NCBI GenBank assembly: GCA_031002005.1
Contig: CM061921.1
Span: forward strand, 173,298,935-173,362,934
DNA: 64,000 nt
Direction: 5' to 3'
Source: Vandiemenella viatica
Lineage: Eukaryota; Arthropoda; Insecta; Orthoptera; Morabidae
Below the pieces are notes generated by a model. It was given only the letters and a program-made list of their open reading frames with translations. It was not told where the DNA came from and made no database searches. Shown one piece after another: positions 34,944 through 46,040 of the stretch (position 1 is its first letter; each line of letters starts with the position of its first letter). The translations under genes and the position numbers were made by a program.

Positions 34944-35863
34944 AAATAACGCGAAGGCAATAAACAATATTAATAAAGTTGTTAGGTTATATTGTATTTT
35001 ATTACCCGATCTTTCAGGGAATCGCGCTATTTTTTTTTTCCAAACATTGTCCTTCCCAGACTGGTCTTGTACAGTGGTGAAGAAACATCATATATACACT
35101 CTAAGTCCACCAATTTTTCATCCTCCCCAGCAGTAAATAACAGCTTTCGGTCTGACATATTTCCACTGTTCCTCTAGCGGCTGAGTCTGTACTGCTCTCG
35201 GTCCTGCGCGGCTGAAGCGGCCGTTTTCGAGAACGCGGGTCGCCGCCGCTTCATAGGAAGCGCTGCCGTTGCTTTCCACTGTCATTAGCGGTTACACTAG
35301 CCAGCGGCTGACGCTGCGTGGGAAGCGCACCTTAAAATAGAAATGATTCCTTCTCGCGGACAGTGGCTTAACTCATTTCAATTTTCCTTCTGCACTAATC
35401 GTTTTCTGCAAATTGCAAGACATGCCTCATGTAATAAATACTCAACTGAAAGTCAACAGAACAAGGTTTTAGCCTTATTTCATCAATACAGGTAGTTACA
35501 CGATTCTTTTATACATCTCAGTCGGGAAATTACGCACTTTTAGTGACATTCATAAGTGAATAAAACAAGTGGAACACAACTCTTCATTAAAACCTATCGA
35601 TTCCAAGACCAGACTGGAACCGCTGACTGCTGACTACAGCACTTCCCTGTTCACGGTTACAAGATGACTCTCTAAACGTTTTACCCGTTGTGCTGAAACT
35701 ATTGTTAACCATCGACTGCAGAACTCATGAACTATTTCCTTGGCTACAAAAATTTGTAACATCTATAACTACTATCATGCTTCATCTGTTTTCTCCTACA
35801 CTTTGCGATGATGGAGTTATTTGTAACGACAGCAGTCTCTCTAATAAAGTTGATTTTATACTT
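34944..35863. other. no gene seen; GC-rich patch
   Basis: AT-rich except 35170-35335, where GCGGC-type motifs (AGCGGCTGA, GCGGCCG, CGCCGCCGCTTC) cluster. That composition recalls the GC-rich subterminal zones of the hAT element at 59.3 kb, but no inverted repeat pair or coding match was found. Confidence 0.4.
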
Positions 35864-35999
35864 CATACAGTAGAAATTGAGTTGTACAATTTATAAGATA
35901 ATATGCTGTTCTGTTTATAAGATAATATCCACAAAAATTATCTTATAAACAGAACAGCATATTATCTTATAAATTGTACAACTCAATTTCTACTGTATG
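35864..35999. repeat. perfect 63-bp-arm palindrome at the 5' end of the RTE insertion
   Basis: Left arm 35864-35926 and right arm 35937-35999 are exact reverse complements over 63 bases, separated by the 10-base loop ATCCACAAAA. The loop belongs to the TSD of the adjacent retrotransposon, whose second copy is at 39166-39178 (ATCCACAAAAATT). The left arm is therefore original flanking DNA, and the right arm is an inverted copy of that flank attached to the 5' end of the inserted element. Confidence 0.95.
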
Positions 36000-38900
36000 G
36001 CGGAAGAGCGGGAGCGGTTCAGGGCACCCTCTTGCCCTTGGGGTTGGAAACGGCCCCTAAAGGCGGATGAATCAGAAATGATCAACGGCATGGGGATGCA
36101 GAAGGCAACGGGAAACCACTGCATTAAAGACCCAAAGGGTATCCCGAGGACATGTAATCCTCTCAAATTACATATATCATGATGGCTTCTTCCTGGGTAA
36201 AATATTCCGGAGGTAAAATAGTCCCCCAATCGGATCTCCGGGTGGGGACTGCTCAGGGAGGAGTCATCAGAATGGATAGAAACATTCTACGAGTCGGAGC
36301 GTGGAATGTTAGAAGTCTGAATAGGGCAGGTAGGTTAGAAAACTTAAAAAGGGAGATGGAACAACTTAAGTTAGATGTTGTTGGGATTAGTGAGATTAAA
36401 TGGAAGGACGCACAGGATTTCTGGTCTGGGGAACACAGGATAATTAGCACACAAGCTGTCAATGGAGTCACTGGTGTAGGATTTGTAATGAACAAGAAAG
36501 TAGGGAAACGGGTGAGTTATTATGAACAGTTTAGTGACAGGATTATTTTGATGAGGTTAGAAACTAAGCCCGTCCCAACCACATTAGTACAAGTATATAT
36601 GCCAACGTCACAGGAAGATGACGAAGAAATAGAAAAAATATACGCTGAAATTGAAGAATTAATCCAATATGTGAAAGGGGAGGAAAATCTAATAATCATG
36701 GGTGATTGGAATGCAATAGTGGGAGAAGGAAAAGAGGGGAATACTGTAGGAAGTTTTGGTCTAGGAGAAAGAAATGAGCGAGGAAGCAGGTTGCTAGAAT
36801 TTTGTGAAAGATATAAGCTAGTAGTGGCGAACACACTGTTTAAGAACCATGCAAGAAGAATATACACCTGGAAACGTCCTGGGGATACAGGCAGATATCA
36901 GCTAGATTATATCATGGTCAAACAGAGATTCAGGAATCAAGTTCTAGACTGTAAAGCGTACCCAGGAGCAGACATAGACTCGGACCATAATTTGATAGTA
37001 ATGAAGTGCAGGCTGAAATTCAAGCGAATAAGGAAGCAGTATAAGCAGAACAGACTGGAAGTGAATAAACTGAAACAATCTAGCACAAGAGAAAAATTTG
37101 CAGAAATGGTAGACTTAGGTCTAAGAAGTAACTGTGAAAGGAGCTCAACCGAGGACGAATGGAATGCATTAAAGACCGAAATAATGAAAGCTGGCAAAGA
37201 AACATTAGGCTTTAGGGAACAAGCTGCCCGAAAACCTTGGATCACAGAAGAAATTTTGCAGCTGATGGATCAGAGGAGAAGGTACAAAAATGCTCAGGAT
37301 GAAGCAGGAAGAGAGCAGTACAGGCAATTTAGAAATCAAATAAATAGGAAATGCAAAATAGCAAAAGAAAAATGGCTACAAGAAAAGTGTGAAGAAGTAG
37401 AAAAGGAAATGGTCGTAGGAAAAGTAGATGTTGCATATAGAAAGATCAAACAGAATTTTGGAGAAATGAAGAAAAGAGGTATGAACATTAAAGCTGCCGA
37501 TGGGAAACCTCTTTTAAGCTCAGAAGATAGAGCTAACCGATGGAAGGAATACATTGAGAAACTGTATGATTGGGGACGACTTGAACAATAGTGTATTGGA
37601 AAAGGAAGGCGATGTCGACATTGATGACTTAGGAGATCCTGTTTTGAGGACAGAATTTAATAAAGCTCTGAATGACTTGAAAGCAAATAAGGCAGTTGGA
37701 ATTGATGAGATCCCTGCAGAACTTCTTAAATCTCTAGGAGAGGAAGGAATCGAAAGATTATTCAAGCTGATATCAAAAAGTTATGAAACAGGAGAAATTC
37801 CAACTGATTTTAATAAAAATATCATCTTCACACTTCCAAAGAAAGCACAAGCCGACAAATGTGAGAATTATCGCACCATTAGTCTAACATCACATGCTTC
37901 AAAATTACTGACCAGAATAATATACAGAAGGATGGAAAGGGTAGTAGAAGAGATAGTAGGTGAAGATCAGTTTGGGTTTAGGAAAAATCGCGGTACAAGG
38001 GAAGCAATTCTGTCTTTAAGATTAATACTTGAAGGGCGGATCAAGAAAAACAAAGATACTTTTATGGCATTTGTTGATTTAGAAAAAGCTTTTGATAATG
38101 TTAGGTGGGACAAGATGTTCAAAATTTTAAAGAAGTCAGGTCTAAAGTATCGAGATAGAAGAATACTCTATAAACTATATAAGAATCAAGTGGCTGTAAT
38201 AAAAGTAGAGAATCACGAGAGACATGCATCAGTTAAAAAGGGTGTGAGACAAGGTTGTAGTCTATCCCCGTTAATATTCAACTTGTATGTAGAAGAAGCA
38301 ATGAAGAAAGTCAAAGAAAAATTTCCATGTGGCATAAGTTTTCAGGGAGAAAAAATCAGTATGCTACGATTTGCTGATGACATTGTCTTAGTTAGCAGAG
38401 AGGGCTGAGGATATTGAGAAGTTATTGAATGGCATGAACAAAATACTGAAGGAAGATTTTGGACTGAATATAAATCAAAGTAAGACAAAAGTGATGAAAT
38501 GTAGCAGAAATGATACCAATACTAGCAGATTAAATATAAAAATAGGATCTGATGCAATAGGAGAAGTGAGTGAGTTCTGTTACTTGGGAAGCAAAATTAC
38601 AACCGATGGCCGAAGCAGGAATGATGTTAAAAGCAGAATAGCACTAGCAAAAAGAGCCTTCATGAAAAAGAGAAACCTTTTAGTTTCAAATATTGATCTA
38701 GGAATTAGAAAGAACTTCTTAAAACTCTATGTGTGGAGCACAGCACTTTACGGTAGCGAAACATGGACTTTAGGAATACCGGAAAGAAAGAAACTTGAAG
38801 CATTTGAAATGTGGTGCTACAGAAGAATGCTGAAAATTAGGTGGACAGACAAAGTAAGAAATGAACGAGTTTTGGAAATGATGGGTGAGAAAAGAAGTTT

Positions 38901-39165
38901 ATGGAAGAAGCTTACAGGAAGAAGAGACAGGCTGGTAGGTCATATTTTGAGACATGCTGGATTGGTTAATTTGTTAGTGGAGGGAACAGTTGAAGGTAAG
39001 AACTGTAGAGGTAAGACAGAGATTAGAATATATGAAGCAGATAATTGAGGACGTGGGTTGTAAGGGGTATGTAGAAATGAAGAGGTTAGCACAGGATAGG
39101 AAGGGATGGAGGATTGCATCAAACCAGTCTAAAGACTGACGACAGCAAAAAAAAAAAAAAAAAAA
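35940..39165 (+). mobile_element. RTE-type LINE, nearly full length
   Basis: Non-LTR retrotransposon of about 3.2 kb. It starts with an inverted flank copy (to 35999), then a 5' region, one endonuclease-RT gene (36179-39139) and a 3' poly(A) run of about 19 bases (39147-39166). The TSD ATCCACAAAAATT is at 35927-35939 and 39166-39178. The single gene, short 3' end and sequence LRVGAWNVRSL...FADDIVL place it with RTE-like elements. It has the clearest coding region of any LINE here, with only frameshifts and no large deletions, so it is a comparatively recent arrival. Confidence 0.92.
36179..39139 (+). pseudogene. RTE endonuclease-reverse transcriptase
   Basis: The endonuclease nicks target DNA and the RT copies element RNA from the nick. 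The first open part (36179-37591, 470 codons) has ILRVGAWNVRSLNRAGRLEN (residues 36-55), catalytic Glu in GISEIKW (69-75), MGDWNAIVG (around 180) and the DSDHNL His block (around 265). The RT part follows after a frameshift near 37575 and overlaps at 37554-38408: KAVGIDEIPAELLKS, FVDLEKAFDNVRW, KKGVRQGCSLSPLIFNLYVE and catalytic LRFADDIVLV. A second frameshift lies near 38400 and the C-terminal part (38425-39048) contains YLGSKITTDGRS and YGSETWTL. A third shift near 39010 moves the final KQIIEDVGCKGYVEMKRLAQ block. All catalytic residues survive, so only the three frameshifts disable it. Upstream ATGs are ambiguous; Met at 36179 gives the longest frame. Confidence 0.93.
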
Positions 39166-39178
39166 ATCCACAAAAATT

Positions 39179-39591
39179 TACAATCTGCTTCCACTACTTT
39201 CCAACACTTTAAAGGACACCCATTGTTCGTTCAATTTCAAACCATAACGTTGTCATCGGGCTTTGATCTTCTCAGTTGAATTTGTCTTTCAGCAGGTCAA
39301 TTCAACTTTTTTATTTTTTTGAAAGTATTATGGATCATTAATCATTAAGGATCTTTCATTGTACTATAAATAAACTTCGGAAATTGCTAAAATGCACGCG
39401 GATGCTATAGTCTAATTTGTAGTTAAAGGTATTTCGCTGACTCCGTCAACAGTTATTACATAATTCTTTTTCCACATTTTTTGGGTTTATATATACACAA
39501 AACAGGTTTAAGGGCCGAACTAGTAGAGTAGTACAAATGGACAAGCAACTTACTGGATAAGACTATAACGTAAGTTGTATTTTCAGCCATG
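39179..39591. other. no gene seen
   Basis: AT-rich spacer between the RTE insertion and the Tc1-like transposon. Confidence 0.5.
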
Positions 39592-39593
39592 TA

Positions 39594-41007
39594 CACTCCT
39601 GGAAATTGAAATAAGAACACATTGACGCTGGTGTGTAAGACCCACCATACTTGCTCCGGACACTACGAGAGGGCTGTACAAGCAATGATCAAACGCACGG
39701 CACAGCGGACACACCAGGAACAGCAGTGTTGGCCGTCGAAGGGCGCTAGCTGCGCAGCGGTTGGGCACCGCCGCAGTCAGTGTCAGCCAGTTTGCCGTGG
39801 CATACGGAGCTCCATCTCAGTCTTTAACACTGGTAGCATGCCGCGACAGCGTGTACGTGAACCGTATGTGCAGTTGACGGACTTTGAGCGAGGGCGTATA
39901 GTGGGCATGCGGGAGGCCGGGTGGACGTACCGCCGAATTGCTCAACATGTGGGGCGCGAGCTCTCCACAGTACATCGATGTTGTCACCAGTGGTCGGCGG
40001 AAGGTGCACGTGCCCGTCGACCTGGGTCCGGACAGCAGCGACGCACGGACGCACGCCAAGACCTTCGCATCCTACGCAGTGCCGTAGGGGACCGCACCGC
40101 CACTTCCCGGCAAATTAGGGACACTGTTGCTCCTGGGGAATCAGAGAGGACTATTCGCAACCGTCTCCATGAAGCTGGGCTACGGTCCCGCGCACCGTTA
40201 GGTCGTCTTCCGCTCACGCCCCAACATCGTGCAGCCAGCCTCCAGTGGTGTCGTGACAGGCGTGTATGGAGGGACGAATGGAGACGTGTCGTCTTCAGTG
40301 ATGAGAGTCGCTTCTGCCTTGGTGCCAATGATGGTCGTATGCGTGTTTGGCGCCGTGCAGGTGAGCGCCACAATCAGGACTGCATACGACCGAGGCACAC
40401 AGAGCCAACACCCGGCATCATGGTGTGGGGAGCGATCTCCTACACTGGCCGTACACCTCTGGTGATCGTCGAGGGGACACTGAACAGTGCACGGTACATT
40501 CAAACCGTCATCGAACCCATCGTTTTACCATTCCTAGACCGGCAAGGGAACATGCTGTTCCAACAGGACAATGCACGTCCACATGTATCCCGTGCCACCC
40601 AACGTGCCCTAGAAGATGTAAGTCAACTACCCTGGCCAGCGAGATCTCCGGATCTGTCCCCCATTGAGCATGTTTGGGACTTGATGAAACGTCGTCTCAC
40701 GCGGTCTGCACGTCCAGCACGAACGCTGGTCCAGCTGAGGCGCCAGGTGGAAATGGCTTGGCATGCCGTTCCACAGGACTACATACAGCACCTGTACGAT
40801 CGTCTCCATGGGAGAATTGCAGCCTGCATTGCTACGAAAGGAGGATATACACGGTACTAGTGCCGACATTGTGCATGCTCTGTTGCCTGTGTCTATGGTT
40901 CTGTCTGTGTGATCATGTGTTGTATCTGACCCCAGGAATGTGTATATAAAGTTTCCCATTCCTGGGACAATAAATTCACGGTGTTCTTACTTCAATTTTC
41001 AGGAGTG
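39594..41007 (+). mobile_element. Tc1-like DNA transposon, apparently complete
   Basis: TIRs of 27 bases (39594-39620 and 40981-41007) begin CACTCCTG and pair with two mismatches. TA target duplications lie at 39592-39593 and 41008-41009. The length, 1414 bp, and single intact transposase gene are those of an autonomous element. The GC content of the coding region is clearly higher than its AT-rich surroundings, in keeping with recent arrival. It is the best candidate in the window for a currently mobile transposon. Confidence 0.95.
39838..40860 (+). CDS. Tc1-like transposase, intact (340 aa, DD32E spacing)
   Basis: Catalyses excision and TA-targeted insertion of the element, acting in the nucleus on its inverted repeats. 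I chose ATG 39838 (MPRQRVREPYVQLTDFERGR) because the helix-turn-helix homology starts there; the frame is open further upstream to 39622 but that part overlaps probable leader sequence. Order: first HTH DFERGRIVGMREAGWTYRRI, second HTH-like QIRDTVAPGESERTIRNRLH, first catalytic Asp in VVFSDESRF (about residue 155), second in FQQDNARPH, and Glu in SPDLSPIEHVWD. Counting codons from that Asp to the Glu leaves 32 residues between, not the 34 of classical Tc1. The C-terminus ends IAACIATKGGYTRY. No stops or shifts. Tc1-family identity is secure; activity is inferred. Confidence 0.96.
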   Translation: MPRQRVREPYVQLTDFERGRIVGMREAGWTYRRIAQHVGRELSTVHRCCHQWSAEGARARRPGSGQQRRTDARQDLRILRSAVGDRTATSRQIRDTVAPGESERTIRNRLHEAGLRSRAPLGRLPLTPQHRAASLQWCRDRRVWRDEWRRVVFSDESRFCLGANDGRMRVWRRAGERHNQDCIRPRHTEPTPGIMVWGAISYTGRTPLVIVEGTLNSARYIQTVIEPIVLPFLDRQGNMLFQQDNARPHVSRATQRALEDVSQLPWPARSPDLSPIEHVWDLMKRRLTRSARPARTLVQLRRQVEMAWHAVPQDYIQHLYDRLHGRIAACIATKGGYTRY

Positions 41008-41009
41008 TA

Positions 41010-42045
41010 TCTGAAAACTTTCAGATAATTCTGTTTCATTTGCGTGTCTTGTACTAGTTCAAACAAAATTATGTAACGGAGTTATAATTACTTTTTGTTA
41101 GTGAAAAACAGATCAGAATCTTGCATTTTATTGTGCCTTAGATTTTATTCGAAGGTGGTATCCTTTTGAACTATCTATCTACTCATACATGTTTTATATA
41201 AGTAAAGGGTAAGTCATTTGATGTATGTTTGTTGATGAAATATAATCTTTATTTTTGTCTAAAAAATGAAAAATGTTGACGTATGTTTTGTTTTTAGATT
41301 ACTCTCAATTTTTGAGTGTTCCAACTATACCATCTGCGCTCTTCATAGATGCCTACGAATGGTTGCATCATTTGCAGGAAGATATGTAGTTATGAACGTT
41401 TCTGGTCCGTCCTTCTGATACATTTGTGCGTTGCGTTAACAATTAATCTGAACTTTATTAGCAATGAAACTTTTCTCTGGTACTCCCGTTCAGGACTAAT
41501 TACCGAAATGGAAGATCTTGGGTCGGTAAAAATACGTTATTATTGTTCACTGGGATATATATTAGCATAGGAGTATTATAGTTGGTTGTATCACGTGTCG
41601 TACTTTCAATAAAACTTACGAAACACTACACAGGAAACGCAAAAAACTTAATCTTCCTTCGGAATATGTAGATACATGAAACAGAATCATCATGGGTTTA
41701 CAAAATATCTGACAATTTCTGTTTGCATATACGAATTGCTCTGGCCACAATTAAAAGACAGGCACCGCATTTGCGTTTATGTCAAAAGATTTCTTCCGAT
41801 TATTTGACTGAGGAAATCATATCTGTATTATACGAAGTGAAATCGTCTACCTCGTGCAACGGTCGCGTACGGACATGCTTCCTGGTCCTCGCATACCCCG
41901 GTGTGCTAAATTCGTTTACACGTTGTCTTGCATACGAATAGTGACAACGTCCTAAACCGTTTAATAACATATATCAATTAGTGAATTATTATAGAAAAAC
42001 TAAACTCTTAACACACTGCCAGTGACTGTCGGTCAATAATCAACA
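41010..42045. other. no gene seen
   Basis: AT-rich spacer; frames of about 72 codons near 41349 and 41723 carry no recognisable motif. Confidence 0.4.
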
Positions 42046-42049
42046 ATGC

Positions 42050-43078
42050 CTTCTAATTCTTAAACCACGGAACGACCCCGAAGAAGAATCATCATCGACA
42101 CCTATAATGTCTAGAATCTTCACCCGTGACACATTAATCCTAACGAGCAAGTGGACTGTTCATTTCCATCATCGCAGTCATCCGCCTTTGTGTCTAACTT
42201 GAACAGCTAACAAGCTCCACTATAAACTCAGCTTTACCTACAACAGCAAGCTGATCAAGTACCATCACAGCAACTCGACGCCCCACAACATACGTCACAA
42301 CAGCAGCAACTACTGAACAGCCGCAGCACTACGCTCACCAACAGCAGCCCTAACTATTCCTCCCAAAACAACACGTCATGCTACAGACGACCCAACAGCA
42401 GTGTCTTCCAGAAGCTCAACAACAGCAGCAGCAAACAACTGAAGAAACACAGCCTTCGTGTCATCACATGACCCCATCAGCGAGCAAGCCACAGCAGCAG
42501 CCTTCCCCGCAACAGCATATCCTGATGGGTTAAACGCAGAAAAACAGTATGTACAAAGTGTAGGAAAAATGCAGTGCGAGGTCGGTGCTCCGAGTGTTAA
42601 AAAGTTTATACAGCTCAACAATCCCAAAAAGAGACCTACAGATGCGAAAAAGGCCCTTCCCCGGAAAAATCGTGCCACAACCTTCCATATTGCTTCGGTA
42701 TCTCAACATCCAACCGCTTTGCCCCCTGCAAGATTGTCCTCAAAACAGCCTGCCAGAAGTCACCTAATCAACACAAAAAATCCCCCTATTTTCCTACAAG
42801 GTGTTGAAAATCACCAGTCCTTCATTCAAGACATGAGTAGGGTGCTCTCAAATCGCTACTATAAAGAATTTAAGGGCACAGAACTCAAAAATTAACACAA
42901 CAATTTTAGAAATCTCACAAAACACTTAGATACCTTGTATCTAAAATATCATACATTCCGCGCCCCAGGCGAGAATAACGTTTCAGTAATCTTAAGAAAT
43001 ATGCCGTACTCCATCACCGAGGAAGAAATCAATACTGAATTAACGAGGATGCAATATTCTGTCATCAGTGTAGTTAAT
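42050..43078 (+). pseudogene. gag of the Jockey-like LINE (5' part)
   Basis: Encoded the RNA-binding gag. The N-terminal part (about 42230-42460) is Gln/Thr/Ser-rich, with runs such as QQQADQVPSQQLDAPQ. A 145-codon open frame, 42458-42895, contains KNPPIFLQGVENHQSFIQDM, the PPIFVxGVxNxxxFxxDL block typical of Jockey gag. After a stop it continues HLDTLYLKYHTFRAPGENNV and VILRNMPYSITEEEINTELT (about 42940-43050), matching the VVIRNLHPTTxxxxIxxEL segment. Sequence breaks at 43078, before the zinc knuckles, where the inserted block begins. Confidence 0.8.
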
Positions 43079-43084
43079 TTAATT

Positions 43085-43500
43085 TTTTTAATTTAATTTA
43101 ATTGCAATGGAGCACAGGCTCCGGTGGCAATTTCCTTACACACCCATCTTCCCCCTATCCTGCACCTACCTACATTTGCCCTTTACAAATTTTATCTTTA
43201 AATTCTTTCAAAGTTTTCGGTAAATTATTCATCATTTCTCTTGGTAACTCAATCCAATCCCTGACACCCTTACCTAAAAAGAGAATCTTCCCACACCCTT
43301 GTGCCTGAAATCGAGTGCCAGCTCGTGGTCATGGTCATCTTTTCCCTTCCATTCTCTACTCAGAAGAGATAAATCGCCAATGCCTCTCTGTGGATTACAA
43401 TTCGCCGACTCAGTATCAAGCTACGAAATATTCTCCTTAAATAATTTGTTCGACTGTCTAATAAACGTTGAGCCTCGTAGAAAGTCTAGTAGTATGCCTC
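43085..43500 (-). mobile_element. LINE 3' end, minus strand (same family as 58.25 kb)
   Basis: The 3' tail is the TTAAA-type run at 43080-43106, followed on the minus strand by sequence aligning with that at 58255-58500. Both have GCAATGGAGCA/GCGATGGAGCA next to the tail and a similar coding end: here VRDWIELPREMMNNLPKTLK, there VRDCNKLSRGMMNGIPKILN. It passes without a visible border into the left arm of the inverted repeat at about 43503. Confidence 0.7.
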
Positions 43501-43502
43501 AA

Positions 43503-44822
43503 TGTACTACCATGCTCATATTAATCCGAACGACCTGAATTGCACATTGCTACATTTCCTCCTGGGACTTATTCAACCCATTATACACATCTACGAAGAC
43601 AGTACTATACCCTGGAGGTGGTACAGTCTCACTACTATTAAAATTGAGCCACATCCACCTCCATAAAACGAAATACATTTCCGCTTGTTGGTTCCATAAA
43701 CAGAAATAGTGATTACATTTCGGCAATAAAAGAGTTATAGGAACATCGAATACGTTTCATTTACTGTTTTAAAGACATTTTACAGTTATTAAGTGTTCAC
43801 ACATAACACGAAAGTTACCAATCTCAAACAAAATGCTGGTTTTTAGCAAGTACTGGATAAAAACCAAATGCAGATTTTATACCCGTCTACAACAACTTAA
43901 AATGACTCGAAATTTACGTTAATATTCAACGTTTGCTGTGTATTATAATTTTTGGAAACAGTACAAACTTATCTAAGAATTCATTCAAATATATAAAACG
44001 TAACAAGATTTCGGATTTAATAATTTTGGCAGTGGTCTTGTAAGTATGCTGGCCTGTAAAAGCAATTCTTTTAGTTCTGTCGTTTCTTGAACATACTTAG
44101 CGTGGAACAATAGAAAAGAATCATAACATTAATGTTCTGGCTGACGTGAGACACTGTCAACGCAATATGCGTGAGTAGGATTTGAAAGACACTTTTCTAT
44201 TAAATTTAACTTCACCGTAAAGATTTCTGTCACTCAACATTCCCCATTTTTTCTAGTGCTCATAACAAAGTCGGGCGATTGATCATTGATGTAATACGTA
44301 ATGATAACTGTTTAAAATAATCAAGGAACTAAATCAAACTAATGTGTCTACTGCGCGAAAAAGTTTTTTTTTTAGCTAATGTCCTTATTGTGCGACAACG
44401 ATAATTTTTAGCCTGTGGTATTGGGAAGGAAATGAGAAATGAAATGGAAAGTGGCTGTTCTTACGAAAAAAATTATCATCAAGGAAGAACATAATATTCA
44501 CAGCTTCCGTATTTAAAAAACATGCTGCTCCGACTAGTGATAGCTAACGATATAATTCATGCATAACCCCAACTGGGCATTATTCGTGTTATGGAGTTAT
44601 CTTCCCTGTCCTATCGCGTTGACCGCTATCTCCGGGAGTCCGTAAAAAATTCGGTTTGCGGTAAGGGGCAAAATCGTTAACCGTAGCACAAAAAGAATAT
44701 ACGTTATTAAAGAAGTGCAGAAAATTTAAAAGTTAATTCTGACCCATATCACCATTGATGAAAATATTCATTAATTTTACTTCCTAAATTTAAAATTCCA
44801 AGAAATAAACAGTAAATTCCAG
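43503..44822 (+). repeat. left arm of a 1.3-kb inverted repeat
   Basis: About 1320 bases that recur as reverse complement at 46005-47314. By eye the arms differ at only a few per cent of positions over the blocks I compared (for example one base difference in the 60 bases around 43640-43700). There is no coding frame longer than about 60 codons. The outer border is sharp at TGTACTACCATG. Confidence 0.93.
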
Positions 44823-44914
44823 GGCAACGCCGAAAAAGACTTCGTTCTTATATAGTTTTAAATTAAGTTTTGATTGTGTTACTGTTCATCAAACAAATAG
44901 GCAAAGTTCTTCGG

Positions 44915-45460
44915 CGGCATTAGACAGTAGTCAAGTCACAATCACGATCCAGCCAAAAAAGTTTCGGTTTAAATAAAAAAAAAATCCGAAAATACTCATA
45001 GGAAAATGGAATTGCCACTTTTCAATGACCGTGGACCAATTCTTTTACGTTTCAACACAAAAAAAAAGAAAACTAATTTCTTCTAGGCCTTTGCAATAAT
45101 AATGACTTTACAGAAAAATAACAATGAATTTGGATTGCTCAATAGATACAGGCAGAAATCTGTAATTTTAACGTCTAAATAGGTGTATAATATGTTTTTA
45201 CTATCTCAGTGTACGGGTAATACAAGAAAAACATAACGCATCGTTTAACCACTTTTTCCCGCGGCGCGACTCATACCGTGGAACCACGAGACAACGCACT
45301 AGCTTCCAGGATCTGCATCCGCGAATATGAGCTACTTACCGCCCCATCGCGTCAGGCTTACCAGAGACGGAAGATGAGGTAGCTACAACGCATAAACAGC
45401 TTGGCATTATCTTTCCTCGTTCCTGAAAGTTATTGTTTATTTCCCGGAATCTGACATTAA
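44915..45460 (+). repeat. direct repeat unit 1 in the foldback centre
   Basis: Starts GGCATTAGACAGTAGTCAAG. It aligns with 45502-46040, offset about 587 bases, at clearly lower identity than the long arms. Landmarks in both are GATACAGGCAGAAAT, AAAACATAACGCATC, CGTGGAACC, GCGTCAGGCTTACCAGAGAC and GGCATTATCTTTCCTCG. The minus strand has a weak pol III B-box-like string. Confidence 0.85.
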
Positions 45461-45501
45461 TTAATAGCTGAACGAATTGGGTGAAGGGTAAATTTCATTA
45501 G

Positions 45502-46040
45502 TGGCACTAGACAGTAGTCAATTCACACTCACGATCCGGCTATCAAGAATTCTGTTTAAATAAAAAATCTCGAAATTACTCAACGGAATGAGAAATTGCC
45601 ATTTCTCAAATATCGTTGCCGAATTCGTTTACGTTTTCAGAATACTAACCTCTTCCATGCCTTTGAAATAATAGTAACTTTATTGAAGAATAACAACGAA
45701 TTTCGATTTCACAATAGATACAGGCAGAAATTTGTAATTTCAACTTCCCAATAGGTGTAAAATATGTTTTCACGGTCCTAGAGTACGGATAACCCAAGAA
45801 AAACATAACGCATCATTTAACCACTTTTGCCCTCGGTTGACTCGAACCGTGGAACCGCAAGACATCACACCTCGTAGCTTCCGGGATCAGCATCCCCGAA
45901 CCTGAGCCTATTACAGCACCATAGCGTCAGGCTTACCAGAGACGGAAGCTGTGGTAGGAGAAACTAATAACGAGCCAGGCATTATCTTTCCTCGTTCCTG
46001 GAATTTACTATTTATTTCTGGAATTTTAAATTTAGGAAGT
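45502..46040 (+). repeat. direct repeat unit 2 in the foldback centre
   Basis: Second copy of the unit described at 44915, starting GGCACTAGACAGTAGTCAAT. On the minus strand it contains CGGTTCGAGTCAACC, close to a pol III B box, but no matching A box at the right distance was found, so a tRNA or SINE call is not made. Its right end runs into the right long arm. Confidence 0.85.

Noticed and set aside
36253..37765. Several minus-strand frames of 72-115 codons across the RTE gene
   Set aside because: Shadows of the RTE coding region; Ser/Phe-rich composition mirrors the A/G-rich sense strand.
45245..45960. tRNA-like strings on the minus strand of the foldback direct repeats
   Set aside because: A B-box-like string is present but no A box at the right spacing, and no cloverleaf could be drawn.
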